Assembly (NCBI RefSeq): GCF_004115975.1
Contig: NZ_SDDZ01000009.1
Coordinates: forward strand, 99,532 to 163,531
DNA length: 64,000 nt
Source of the DNA: Gelidibacter gilvus
GTDB lineage: Bacteria > Bacteroidota > Bacteroidia > Flavobacteriales > Flavobacteriaceae
Direction of reading: 5' to 3'
Shown in pieces: positions 46,528-56,689 of the stretch; the stretch's first letter is position 1, and every line of letters starts with the position of its first letter. A program made the translations under genes and the position numbers. A model generated the notes under the pieces. That model had not been told where the DNA came from, did not search any database, and worked only from the letters and a program-made list of their open reading frames with translations.

Positions 46528-47802
46528 ATGAAAAATTATTTAAAGATTTCTACGTTGATATTCACCGTAATGACTATGCTTAGCTTTTTTAGTTGCAATG
46601 ATGATGATTCTGGTACTATTGTTTCAATTCCACCAGGAGAAGGCAGTTTGAATTTGCCGCCATTGGATCCGCAATTGGTTCAAGAGGGGAAAGACATATT
46701 TCGGTATGACACTTTTGGTGATGAGACATTTTGGACAGACGTACTACAAATGAACCAAGTTATAGAATCTGCTGTTAGCCCCGCTACAGCTTTGGCCGTG
46801 GGTTTAAAGGTAGATGCTTCTGCTTTACCGGCTGCCGTTGTTGCCGCGATTCAAAATGGAGATGTCGATTTAAATGACCCGCAAACCACCTTGGTTTTAT
46901 TACAACTTAATGCTGTAGTTGGGGTACAAGGTCAAGTCAGTAAAAAACCGGATGGTTCTTTAACCTTGGATCGAATGGGGATAACCTGCGCACTGTGCCA
47001 TTCAACTGTTGATAATTCTTTTGCTCCTGGCATAGGGAATCGTTTGGACGGATGGCCTAATAGAGATTTAGACCCTGGTTTGATTATCTCATTGTCTCCG
47101 GCTTTAGACCAAGCTACTAGAGATGTGTACAAATCATGGGCACCTGGCATATACGATCCGAGATTTAATCACGATGGTTTAAATAATCCAGTGGTCATTC
47201 CTCCTGCGTATGGTTTATACGGACTTCCTAAAGCAATTTTTACTGGGGATGGAGATATAGAGCATGAAGTTGCAGGTCCTGTGGCCTATTGGAACAGATA
47301 TGTTGCAGTGACCCAAATGCATGGGCATGGTTATTTTGCAGACGCACGTCTTGATAATTGGATAGTTGACCATAGAGAAGATGACGATTTGGTCACCGAG
47401 AAACTTCCTGCCTTACAGGCCTATCAATTTTCTATAGCCGCACCAACACCTCCTGAAGATACATTTGATGCCGCTGCAGCCTTTAGAGGGAAAGCTCTTT
47501 TTTCAGGAAAAGCACAGTGTGCAACTTGCCATTCCGGTCCTTTATTTACTGATGTTATTGACGGTGGAAAATTACATCCTCAAAGTGCGTCTGTGGCAGT
47601 GGATAAGGACTATGTCAAACGTTCAGCCACCAAACAATGGAGAGTTACCCCATTGAAAGGCATTTGGCAACATCCTCCATATTTTCACGATGGTTCTGCA
47701 GCAACTTTAGCTGATGTCGTATCGAGATATAACGATGTGAACAATCTTAAATTAAGTGATACAGAAAAGTCTGATCTTACTGAATATCTGAAATCAATAT
47801 AA
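46528..47802 (+). CDS. Di-haem cytochrome c peroxidase-like lipoprotein
   Basis: A 424-residue lipoprotein of the CcpA/MauG superfamily. Lipobox SFFSC, then two haem c sites, CALCH (Cys154) and CATCH (Cys331), and the C-terminal VTPLKGIWQHPPYFHDGSA block common to this family. Compared with classical peroxidases the inter-haem region carries a long insert (IYDPRFNHDGLNNPVVIPPAYGL), so peroxidase activity is not certain. It needs cytochrome c maturation, which the ccsBA gene at 51176, with the same promoter motif, would supply. Start at ATG 46528. Confidence 0.88.
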   Translation: MKNYLKISTLIFTVMTMLSFFSCNDDDSGTIVSIPPGEGSLNLPPLDPQLVQEGKDIFRYDTFGDETFWTDVLQMNQVIESAVSPATALAVGLKVDASALPAAVVAAIQNGDVDLNDPQTTLVLLQLNAVVGVQGQVSKKPDGSLTLDRMGITCALCHSTVDNSFAPGIGNRLDGWPNRDLDPGLIISLSPALDQATRDVYKSWAPGIYDPRFNHDGLNNPVVIPPAYGLYGLPKAIFTGDGDIEHEVAGPVAYWNRYVAVTQMHGHGYFADARLDNWIVDHREDDDLVTEKLPALQAYQFSIAAPTPPEDTFDAAAAFRGKALFSGKAQCATCHSGPLFTDVIDGGKLHPQSASVAVDKDYVKRSATKQWRVTPLKGIWQHPPYFHDGSAATLADVVSRYNDVNNLKLSDTEKSDLTEYLKSI

Positions 47803-47860
47803 GGGTTACTAATGTGAAAGTATTATAACCTTACCGTTCGGAGAGTTTGCTGTTTTTTCT

Positions 47861-47917
47861 ACATCTCTTTAGGGAGGCAGTTTCTAAAGGAACTATGCCC
47901 TAAGGAGATGTTTTTTT
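47861..47917 (+). terminator. Strong rho-independent terminator after the cytochrome gene
   Basis: Long interrupted stem (ACATCTC...AGGG...GGCAGTT with AACT...GCCCTAAGGAGATGT) followed by seven Ts. Confidence 0.8.
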
Positions 47918-48033
47918 AAATAATTACTCTTTATCAAAAACTCTACAACTTTTAAAAAGGGAAGTAATTGTATAAAGAACATCATAAATTTCAAATATGG
48001 AACTGAAGAATTTCAAAATAAATGTAAAATAAA

Positions 48034-48603
48034 ATGATTAACTATTTAATAAAACAAGGAAAAATCATTCCGTTGCTTTTCTTTGTTCCAGTCACTATAG
48101 CTGGATTATTGGTTCCTGGTTACGACATGATAAAACAACAAGGAAGCGAAATTACACTGACAACTTATAAAACCGCAATCCTCATTCTAGAAAGTGGGGC
48201 GCTTTTGTCCGGCTTATCCGGTATTTTGTTGGCTTTGGGTATTATGCTTAAATATAAGAGATTCTACCTTTCGAGTGTCATACTAATTGTATTTAGTATG
48301 TCCATGATTTCTAATGGATTGTTCCCGATGGGTAGCCCAATGCATGGATTTTATGGAATTGGTCTTTCACTTATGCTATTACCATTTATTTCTTGTTATG
48401 AATTAAAAAATGAAATACTAAGAAAAACTTTCTTTAAAATATCTATAATTTCTGGCTTTGTGATGTTCATATATTTCTGGTCAACGATTGTTGGATTGGA
48501 CCCTCATGATTATCAGGGTTTAACACAAAGAATAGCAGCGATATTTATGTATGGATGGATTGCATATTTGGCATACGAATTAGAGAAAAGCGTTGACGTA
48601 TAA
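48034..48603 (+). CDS. DUF998-family membrane protein
   Basis: A 189-residue polytopic protein with about six hydrophobic helices. The family hallmark is the conserved N-terminal helix then GYDMIKQQGSEITL, and the M-x-x-N-G-L-F-P-M-G-S-P-M-H-G motif around residues 89-108 (ISNGLFPMGSPMHGFYG). Function unknown. No ECF-type promoter in front of it. Confidence 0.75.
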   Translation: MINYLIKQGKIIPLLFFVPVTIAGLLVPGYDMIKQQGSEITLTTYKTAILILESGALLSGLSGILLALGIMLKYKRFYLSSVILIVFSMSMISNGLFPMGSPMHGFYGIGLSLMLLPFISCYELKNEILRKTFFKISIISGFVMFIYFWSTIVGLDPHDYQGLTQRIAAIFMYGWIAYLAYELEKSVDV

Positions 48604-48734
48604 CCTATGTAAAATATAATACAAGGTATAGTTAACGCTAATAATTGTGTATTTATGGAAATGACTATCATGAGATTTCGGATTTAAATTTGACACATTC
48701 CCATTTTCAATTAAGTTGTCCTTAATAAAAAGAA

Positions 48735-49280
48735 ATGATAGAGACCGAAAGAATTTAATTAAGACCGATTGAAATTGAAGATAACGAACAAGTTTTCTAC
48801 TATAGGTCTGATGCTGAAACAAACAAATATCAAGGGTTTGTACCAAAGGTACTCAAGGAGGTTGATGAATTTACAGCAAGAAATCCGGCCGAATTTAATA
48901 AACCTGAATCTTGGTTTCAACTTGTTATTATTAAAAAGGACATTAATGAAATAATTGGAGATATAGGAGTGCGTTTTATTGGAGAGGACGATTTTCAATG
49001 CGAACTTGGATGCACATTGAGTAAAGACCACCAAGGAAAGGGATTTGCAACTGAAGCAATGAAAATTACAATTGAATACTTATTTAATTCGCTAAATAAG
49101 CATCGGATAATAGGGTCAGTCGATCCTAAGAACTGTAGTTCAATTCGCCTTTTGGAACGGTTGAACTTTAGAAAGGAAGCTCATTTTAAAGAAAGCCTCC
49201 TAATTGAGGGAGAATGGGTGGATGATATAGTGTATGGGCTCTTAAAAGATGAATGGAACGCTAAGTACAAGAACAAATAG
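48735..49280 (+). pseudogene. GNAT acetyltransferase with in-frame TAA at codon 8
   Basis: From ATG 48735 the frame reads MIETERI, then TAA (48756-48758), then LRPIEIEDNEQVFYYRSDA and an uninterrupted GNAT domain: GCTLSKDHQGKGFATEAMKI holds the acetyl-CoA loop Q-G-K-G-F-A, and SSIRLLERLNFRKEAHFKES is the C-terminal motif, ending DEWNAKYKNK. The N-terminal strand ERxxLRPI is typical of RimJ-type GNATs, so the stop falls inside the first strand. Total 181 codons, normal length. A downstream GTG at 48969 would miss half the domain. Confidence 0.75.
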
Positions 49281-49511
49281 TAATAGTGGCTTTTGATAGT
49301 CAACTCGAAAATTGATACTTATTTATGATGCTAACACAGAAGAAACCTGAAATTATGAAAAGTAAGTTTGATAATTGAACAATTGTTGTGGATAGCAAAT
49401 ATCTTGAGTTGAATGTTGTTGAGCCCTATATCTTTACTGATTTTCCAAACGGTTGATGTATACAGATGTTAGCAGAAAGTGAGTAAAACCCGAATCATAA
49501 AATTACAAACG

Positions 49512-50477
49512 ATGAAAATTACGATTTTAGACGATTATCAAAATGCAATTAAAAACCTTAAATGTTTTGACCTTTTAAAAAGACAAAATGTTCAAATATT
49601 GCATAAAACAGAAAAAGATCCTAATAAACTTACATCTCTAATTTCAGAAAGCGAAATATTAGTTTTAACAAGAGAAAGAACTGAAATCAATGAGGAACTT
49701 TTAAGGAAACTTCCTAATTTAAAATTAATAAGCCAAACTGGAAAAATTTCAAATCATGTAAATCTTATTGCTTGTTCAAAACATAATGTTGGAGTAGCTG
49801 AAGGAGTTGGGTCACCAATTGCACCCGCTAAATTAACTTGGGCATTATTAATGAATACCGTCAGACTTTTGCCGCAGGCTATTGAAGGAATGAAAAATGG
49901 AAAATGGCAAATTAATATTGGTACTACAGTCAATGGAAAAACTTTAGGAATTTGGGGTTATGGAAAAATAGGAAAAAAAATCGCCCAATATGCAAAAGTT
50001 TTCAATGCAAAAGTTTTAATCTGGGGCAGCGAAAATTCCAGAAAAAAAGCAGTTGAAGACGGTTTTGAATAAGCAGAAACCAAAGATTTTTTCTTTAAAA
50101 ATTCAGATATTATTACGCTTCATTTACGTTTAAATGATGTTACAAATGGATGTGTAAAAGAAAGCGATTTGCAGAATATGAAAGAAAATGCTGTTTTGAT
50201 TAACACTGCAAGAGCTGAGTTAATAGAAAAAGACGGATTACTTAAAGTATTAAAAAGCGGAAAAAATATTTTCGTTGGGGTTGATGTTTATGATAACGAA
50301 CCTGTTTATGATGCTAATTATGAATTACTTAAAATGAATAATGTCATTTGTACACCTCATTTAGGTTACGTCGAAAAAAACGGATATGAAATATACTTTG
50401 GAAAGGCTTTTGAAAATGTAGTGAATTATATAAATGGCAATCCAACAAATATCGCAAATCCAGATACGCTAAACTAA
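49512..50477 (+). pseudogene. D-2-hydroxyacid dehydrogenase with a single in-frame TAA
   Basis: A full-length D-isomer-specific NAD-dependent dehydrogenase (321 codons) broken once by TAA at 50070-50072. Before the stop: MKITILDDYQNAI, the QTGKISNHVNL region, and the NAD motif LGIWGYGKIGKKIAQYAKVF. After it, same frame: SDIITLHLRLNDVTNGCV, NTARAELIEKDGLLKVL (catalytic Arg), VDVYDNEPV (Glu) and CTPHLGYVEKN (His). All catalytic residues lie after the stop, so the truncated product cannot work. The start is ATG 49512. Confidence 0.85.
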
Positions 50478-51175
50478 CACCAGCTGCTAACTTAAGAAGA
50501 TTTCGAGCTAATGTCACAAAAAAAAATATAAAAAACCCATTCATGTTTTACCAAAAATGTTTTTGTCTATCCAAAACCGGGCAATGCATTCGACAGTTTA
50601 GGAGCGGCTTAAGTTTTATCAGGAAAAAATGATGACCAATAGCCAGCATCAGAAATGTCTGATCAAAAATTCAAAGATTAAAAAACAATAATTTAGAATA
50701 TTATAGTGAATATATCATTTTAAATTGTGGACATACTGCACCATTAGAAAATTTTAATTTGGTGTATTACTTCTTATAAAAAAAATTTCCAGCGGAATAA
50801 AGCCTGTCGCTAATAATGTATATAAGATATAGCGCAAATCGTTGCTAAATCGGAGGCTCGGGAACTTTTGCGTGGTTATGAGAATTCCAAACAACGACTC
50901 AAACACATAACAATTCCTTTAATTACAGATTTAACATAATCAACAGAATAAATCTTGTAACCTTTTATCGCTAAAATCATCTAAAAGTTAGGGGCACCAC
51001 TTTTGTATTCTTAAACCTCAATAGGGTTTCTAATCTTTTGTTTTTCAGAGCCTCTGGATTTAATTCGTTGAGAACATAGGAGATCAAAAGTTCGCATCAG
51101 GACCAACCGATTAAAATGTTCTTTTACATACTACGAGGCACATACTAATACGATGCTCACAAAACAAACTAACAA
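50478..51175. other. Gene-free stretch upstream of ccsBA
   Basis: About 700 bp with stops in all frames and a few protein-like scraps but no recognisable family. The only defined element is the ECF-type promoter at 50954. Confidence 0.4.
50954..50985 (+). promoter_or_regulatory. ECF-type promoter upstream of ccsBA
   Basis: CTTGTAACC (50954-50962), 16-bp spacer, ATCTAAA (50979-50985). The following AGTTAGGGGCACCA resembles CTTATGGCACCA after the folE site, so the similarity extends past the core. Confidence 0.7.
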
Positions 51176-54100
51176 ATGACACGTCTAAAAAAAATCCTAT
51201 TCTCCACCCGTACCATGACGGTACTATTACTGTTATACGGTATTTCCATGGCCGTGGCGACTTTTGTTGAAAATGATTATGATACCGCTACGGCAAAAAC
51301 GCTCATCTACAATTCGACCTGGTTTGAAGTCCTGATGCTTTGGTTGATTCTCTTGTTTGTCGCAAATATTAAAACTTACCGACTTTTAAGAAGAGAAAAA
51401 TGGCCAATTCTTGTTTTTCATCTCGCTTTTATTTTTATGTTCATTGGAGGTACCATCACACGCTACATCAGTTTTGAAGGACAAATGCCGATCAAGGAAA
51501 ACCAGACCACCAATGAGATTATCAGCGACCTTACGTATTTCAAACTGGTAGTCGCCGATGGAAATAAAACCCTTAGCTATGACAAAAATCCCTATATGAT
51601 GTCTTATTTTAATGCTAAAGACACCAAATGGCCTTTCAAAAGAACCTATGAACAAAATTATCGGTTTGACGACAAAGTTATTTCTTTAAAAACCTTGGAT
51701 TATATTCCATTGGCCAAAGACTCAATTCAAATCACAACATCGGGAAAAAAATGGATTAATATTGTAACGGTAGGGCAGGGAGGTAGAGTGAATAATTACA
51801 TATCCAAAGGCGACATCGAGAACATTGATGGCACGATGTTTAGTTTTAACAAGCCAATTTTAGGTGCAGTTCAACTTACAGAAAAGAATGGTGTCATGAC
51901 GATTTCTCTCCCAACTGATGGCCTATATATGTCAATGGCAGGACAGCAAAAAGGTGTCGTTTCCGATTCTATAGTATCGGCCCAACAATCGGGTGATCTT
52001 AAAGCGAATGAAACTACAACTCTAAATCACCGTGCGCTTTACACCCTAAACAATACCAATTTCATCATTCCGAATGATGCTTTCAAAGGCGAGAGAGTCT
52101 ATTATAGTGGGGACAAAAATGACCCAAAAGATAAAAATATTTTGGAAGTTATTCAGGTCGAATTATCCTCAGAAAATGATAGGGATACGCTGTTTATTAG
52201 AGGAGGAAAAGGAGTTACCGAATTCGACAAAACTTTAATGATAAATGGATTGAATATTTCTCTAGGATTTGGATCCAAGATTCTTTACACAGATTTTCAG
52301 TTGCGATGTGATGATTTTTTGCTGGATCGTTATCCAGGATCAAATAACCCATCGTCTTATGAAAGTACAATTACAGTGATAGATAAAGGAAAGGAAAACC
52401 AGCATCATATCTATATGAATAATGTGATGGATTATCGAGGCTACCGATTTTTTCAAGCAAGTTATTTTCCGGATGAAAGCGGGACCATTCTTTCTGTAAA
52501 TGCAGACAGATGGGGCACAAACATCACCTATTTCGGATATTTCTTATTATTTACTGGTATGTTTTTTACCTTGTTTTGGAAAGGAACTCATTTCTGGAAA
52601 TTGAATAATTCCTTAAAAAGGATGCACAAGAAAAGCCTTATTGTAATTCCATTTATTCTGTTTTTTGGAATGGGAATTGGGATAAACTCATCTTTCGCTC
52701 AGAATAGCAGCGTCCAAACAAAAGATTCGACAATAATTTTTCAGCAAAAACCCCGTCCAGACGCCCAATTTGCTGGGCCAGATGAGCTTGGTTCCAACAG
52801 GATAATTGACCCAAATCATGCTGAAAAATTTGGCCATCTCCTTGTTCAGGATTTTCAAGGTCGAATTAAGCCTATGAATACCCATACCTTAGAGCTACTC
52901 AGAAAAATATACAAAAAAGATACCTATAAAAAAGGAAGTGTTAGCATATCTTCAGATCAATGGTTCATTTCCATGCAGATCGACCCAGGGTATTGGGCCA
53001 ATGAACCTCTTATCAAAGTAGGTCAAAAAGGAGGAGGCCAACTAATAACGGAAACCGGTGCTAATGCCGAAGGTTATACGTCTTATGCCAATCTTGTGGA
53101 CCCAAATACTGGAGTTTTTAAGTTGGAAAAACAGGATAACAAATCGTTTAGCAAACGAAAAGCCGACCAGTCTAATTATGATAAAGCGGTTATAGAGGTG
53201 ACCGAGCGATTCAATATTTTCAGCAGTATTGCTTTCGGATATTATACCAATGTCATTCCGGTAAAAAATGATCCTGCACAAACATGGATCAGTTGGATTT
53301 ATAGTTCTGAAGAGCATACTATTGAGATTGACAGCACGGCTTTTGCACTGTTAACTCCTTATTTTAAGGGCGTTAAAGAAGGATTGACAACCAGAAACTG
53401 GAATAAAGCAGATAAGAGTATTGAAGACATCAGTAAATTTCAGCAGATTTGGGGCGAAGATATTGTTCCATCGGATTCAAAAGTCAATTTGGAAATTCTC
53501 TATAATCATCTGAACACCTTCTTTTGGTTGATGATCGTTTACAGCTTTTTAGGAATGGCTATGATCATTCTTGGTTTTGCAGAAGTGTTTTCATCTGGCT
53601 CAAAATATAATAATATCATTCGTATTCTCACCAAGATACTGTTGGGACTTATGATTATAGCCTTAACCTTTCAAGCATTAGCTTTAGGTGTTCGTTGGTA
53701 TCTTTCGGGACATGCGCCTTGGAGCAATGGTTATGAGGCTATTATATTTATTTCGGCAATTGGCGTGCTGGCGGGACTGCTTCTTTACAGAAATCGGAAT
53801 GCTTTTATTCCTGCAGCAGGCGCATTGGTTGCTATGATCATGATGGGATTTGCACATGGAGGTTCCATGCTCGATCCACAGATTACACCTTTGGAACCGG
53901 TCCTAAAATCCTATTGGTTGATGGTTCACGTGGGTATCATCACGTCCAGTTACGGATTCTTTGGCTTGTCGGCAGTATTGAGTTCGATTTCATTGATCTT
54001 GTTTAGCGTAATACCAACCACGAAAATAGAGCGATCCATCAAGGAAATGACCATTGTGAATGAAATGGCTTTAACGGTCGGAATCTTTGCCCTTGCAATA

Positions 54101-54460
54101 GGTACTTTTTTGGGAGGCATGTGGGCAAACGAAAGCTGGGGAAGGTATTGGAGTTGGGATCCTAAAGAAACTTGGGCTTTTATTTCGGTTATTTTTTATG
54201 CCGTGGTACTCCATTTGCGATTGGTTCCGAAGTTGAGGGACAAACTAACCTTTAATATTGCCAGCCTATGTGCGATATGGTCGATTATATTCACTTATTT
54301 TGGAGTGAATTACTATCTATCCGGATTACATTCCTATGCTGCTGGCGACCCTGTTCCGATTCCTGCCTGGATTTATATTACCGCGGCAGGAATGCTCTTG
54401 CTAACCTTGGTGGCTTATTTTCGAAACAAAGCTAATAAGTCGCAAAAACACAATAGCTGA
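51176..54460 (+). CDS. ccsBA: Fused ResB-CcsA cytochrome c biogenesis protein
   Basis: A 1094-residue membrane protein for System II cytochrome c maturation: it carries haem out and attaches it to CxxCH motifs. The N-terminal ResB part has membrane helices (TVLLLLYGISMAVATF, LVFHLAFIFMFIGGTITR) and a large periplasmic domain to about residue 790. The C-terminal CcsA part has the tryptophan-rich haem site WGRYWSWDPKETWAF near residue 990 and flanking histidines. Fusions are standard in Bacteroidota. It shares the ECF-type promoter with the di-haem cytochrome gene, its likely client. Confidence 0.93.
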   Translation: MTRLKKILFSTRTMTVLLLLYGISMAVATFVENDYDTATAKTLIYNSTWFEVLMLWLILLFVANIKTYRLLRREKWPILVFHLAFIFMFIGGTITRYISFEGQMPIKENQTTNEIISDLTYFKLVVADGNKTLSYDKNPYMMSYFNAKDTKWPFKRTYEQNYRFDDKVISLKTLDYIPLAKDSIQITTSGKKWINIVTVGQGGRVNNYISKGDIENIDGTMFSFNKPILGAVQLTEKNGVMTISLPTDGLYMSMAGQQKGVVSDSIVSAQQSGDLKANETTTLNHRALYTLNNTNFIIPNDAFKGERVYYSGDKNDPKDKNILEVIQVELSSENDRDTLFIRGGKGVTEFDKTLMINGLNISLGFGSKILYTDFQLRCDDFLLDRYPGSNNPSSYESTITVIDKGKENQHHIYMNNVMDYRGYRFFQASYFPDESGTILSVNADRWGTNITYFGYFLLFTGMFFTLFWKGTHFWKLNNSLKRMHKKSLIVIPFILFFGMGIGINSSFAQNSSVQTKDSTIIFQQKPRPDAQFAGPDELGSNRIIDPNHAEKFGHLLVQDFQGRIKPMNTHTLELLRKIYKKDTYKKGSVSISSDQWFISMQIDPGYWANEPLIKVGQKGGGQLITETGANAEGYTSYANLVDPNTGVFKLEKQDNKSFSKRKADQSNYDKAVIEVTERFNIFSSIAFGYYTNVIPVKNDPAQTWISWIYSSEEHTIEIDSTAFALLTPYFKGVKEGLTTRNWNKADKSIEDISKFQQIWGEDIVPSDSKVNLEILYNHLNTFFWLMIVYSFLGMAMIILGFAEVFSSGSKYNNIIRILTKILLGLMIIALTFQALALGVRWYLSGHAPWSNGYEAIIFISAIGVLAGLLLYRNRNAFIPAAGALVAMIMMGFAHGGSMLDPQITPLEPVLKSYWLMVHVGIITSSYGFFGLSAVLSSISLILFSVIPTTKIERSIKEMTIVNEMALTVGIFALAIGTFLGGMWANESWGRYWSWDPKETWAFISVIFYAVVLHLRLVPKLRDKLTFNIASLCAIWSIIFTYFGVNYYLSGLHSYAAGDPVPIPAWIYITAAGMLLLTLVAYFRNKANKSQKHNS

Positions 54461-54531
54461 ACATTTGTTTTGAGTTCTATAAGTTGGTCTTAATATATTA
54501 TATAAATTACAAACAGAATCAACAATCGACT

Positions 54532-55968
54532 TTATATATTTAATTGATGTTTTATCTTTTTCAGTAAATGCAGGAATAGATCAATTTCCTTTTGATGCGT
54601 TCTAAAGGAAAGAATGGCGGCGCGTAAGGTCAGTTTATCGTCTAAAACAGTGGAGGAAATAAAAATCCTGCCGTCTTTTTGAATATAATCCAATATGATT
54701 TTATTGAGCACATCTCTATTATAGTTTTTTAATTACAGTCTAAATGCGATAACGCTCAAATCGGGTTCACAAATCACCTTATATCCGATAGATTTTAATT
54801 CTTTGTACAAGTAACCTGTGAGCTGTAATTTTTCATTGAGATAGTTTGAGAATACACTCTCCCCGTACAGTTTCAGTGGCAACCACATTCGTAAGCCTCT
54901 AAAATGTTTGCTTAATTCTGGAGATAGATCGGCAGGAGAATATTGGTTTTCCATTTCGGCATCGCGCATATAATTCGCACTATACGAATGTGCTGCAGCT
55001 AAATGTTCAATATTTTTTACCAATAAAACTCCCAAGCCATAAGGCATAAACAGTCCTTTATGAGGATCTAAAATTACAGAATCTGCCAATTCAATTCCCT
55101 TGAGTCTTTTTTTTCCTAAATCGGTTAACATAAAAAAGCCACCATAAGCGGCATCCACATGGAACCAGATATTATGTTTTTTACTGATAGTACTTAATTT
55201 TTTCAAAGGATCTATCGCACCAACATCAGTAGATCCAGCGTTGGCGACTATTAAAAATGGTGTTAAATCATGTTGTTCATCGTGCTTTATCTGTGTTTCC
55301 AAACCTGAAACTGAAATTCTAAAGTTCGCATCGAGAGGGATTTCTCTAATAATGCAGGTTTCAAGTCCAATAATTTTTAAAGCCTTGATAATACTGTGAT
55401 GCGATTGAGAAGTGCAGTACACCACACTTTTTGATACGTTTGAAATGCTGATGTTTTTATGATGTTTCGCAGTATGAAGCGCCATAAGGTTGGCGATGCT
55501 CCCACCAGAAGTCAAGTTTCCTCCAAATCCATCGGAATAGCCCATTAACTTTCCAGTCCAGTTGATTAGCGCATCTTCCATTCGCACTGCACCAGGCGAG
55601 GCATAAAAAACTCCGGCATATCTATTGGTTACCGCAGCAAGATAATCGCCTAAGGCTGAACTATAAATACCGCCACCAGGGATGTATCCCAAATGACCTC
55701 CTGAGGCAGGATTTAAACCGGTATCAACCACACGTTCTTTAAAGAAGCCTAAGATATCCTCCAAGGACTCTTTATCCTTATCAATTTCAAAGAATGAGTC
55801 CCGCTCAGTTGCAGCATGTGTTTCATGGTGAAACGCTTTTTGCGTGGTTAAAGAGTCAAGGAATTCATCAGAGAAATTCTGAATTTTATCAAAAAGTACG
55901 TTGCGTTCAGTGGCGGATTCTTCAAGTTCAAATAAATTATTCGGAGAATTTGGCTTTGGACTTTTCAT
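54532..55968 (-). pseudogene. PLP-dependent aromatic amino-acid decarboxylase, split by an in-frame TAA near the C-terminus
   Basis: A group II pyridoxal decarboxylase. The first 411 codons hold TSGGSIANLMALHTAKH, WFHVDAAYGGFF and the PLP lysine in LDPHKGLFMPYG (about residue 303), ending VIAFRL before TAA (54733-54735). The same frame then continues as LKNYNRDVLNKIILDYIQKD, the typical C-terminal ISSTVLDDKLTLRAAILSFRTH, and a helix ending KKIKHQLNI with TAA at 54532. Total 478 residues is the usual length. The missing tail normally contacts the dimer partner, so the truncated form may be unstable. Second gene after the flavin reductase, 31 bp away. Confidence 0.8.
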
Positions 55969-55999
55969 GATGTTTTATTGAAGTTTTCTATAAAAATAA

Positions 56000-56689
56000 T
56001 CAAAATTTGTAGCCCGTTTGTATATAATCTTGTTTAACGCCTATAGTAATCAGATGGGTTTTAATATCTTCTTCAAATTGTTTTGGCCCACAGACATAAA
56101 AATTCTGGTCGGTACTTTCAACTAAATTAAGTAAGTAGTCTTTGTCTATCTTACCAAATGGAAAGCTCTTAGATTTCGTTCTGCTTAAGATCACCGATAA
56201 TTTAGTGCTAAATAAATGCTTCAATTTGTTATAATACAAAACATCATTTTTGGTCTGGTTGGCATAAATCAATCTGTGCTCTTGTTTGATATCTATCCCG
56301 TTGTTTTTCATATTTCTAAATATGGGTAAAAAAGGAGTAATGCCAGTTCCGGCCGCAATAAAAGTGCCGCTGCCTTTATAAGAATACGAATCCCAAGCAT
56401 AAGATAACTGTACCATGTCATTCGGTCGTAATTTTGCAATGCCCTGTGTGAGCGCATCCGCGTTTTCGTGAACTTTGATCACAAACTCTAAATGATCATC
56501 CGTAGGCACATTGGTCAATGTAAAAGGGGCGACTGCTAGCTCGTAACCAGGTTTATCAATACTTAAATCAACGGCTTGTCCTATTTTAAAGTCAAACTTC
56601 CATGGTTTGGTAATTTGGAAAAAAATGACATTGTGATTTATGTAGGACACTTTGATGACCTTTGCTTTATGCGGAAATATAATACCCAT
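56000..56689 (-). CDS. FAD/NAD(P)-binding reductase (ferredoxin-NADP reductase-like)
   Basis: A 229-residue flavoprotein with the FNR two-domain layout: FAD-binding barrel with KIGQAVDLSIDKPGYELAVAPFTLTN (R-x-Y-S equivalent altered to A-P-F-T), NAD domain with GTFIAAGTGITPFLPIFRNM near residue 109, and YVCGPKQFEEDI plus terminal IQTGYKF. No iron-sulphur domain. It would move electrons from NAD(P)H to an unknown acceptor. Its promoter carries the ECF motif; the decarboxylase follows in the same operon. Confidence 0.87.
   Translation of the reverse strand: MGIIFPHKAKVIKVSYINHNVIFFQITKPWKFDFKIGQAVDLSIDKPGYELAVAPFTLTNVPTDDHLEFVIKVHENADALTQGIAKLRPNDMVQLSYAWDSYSYKGSGTFIAAGTGITPFLPIFRNMKNNGIDIKQEHRLIYANQTKNDVLYYNKLKHLFSTKLSVILSRTKSKSFPFGKIDKDYLLNLVESTDQNFYVCGPKQFEEDIKTHLITIGVKQDYIQTGYKF

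Noticed and set aside
48735..55968. An altered genetic code reading TAA as sense
   Set aside because: Most intact genes here (for example topoisomerase IV A, ProDH, folE, pta) end with TAA at the expected position, so general reassignment is not possible.
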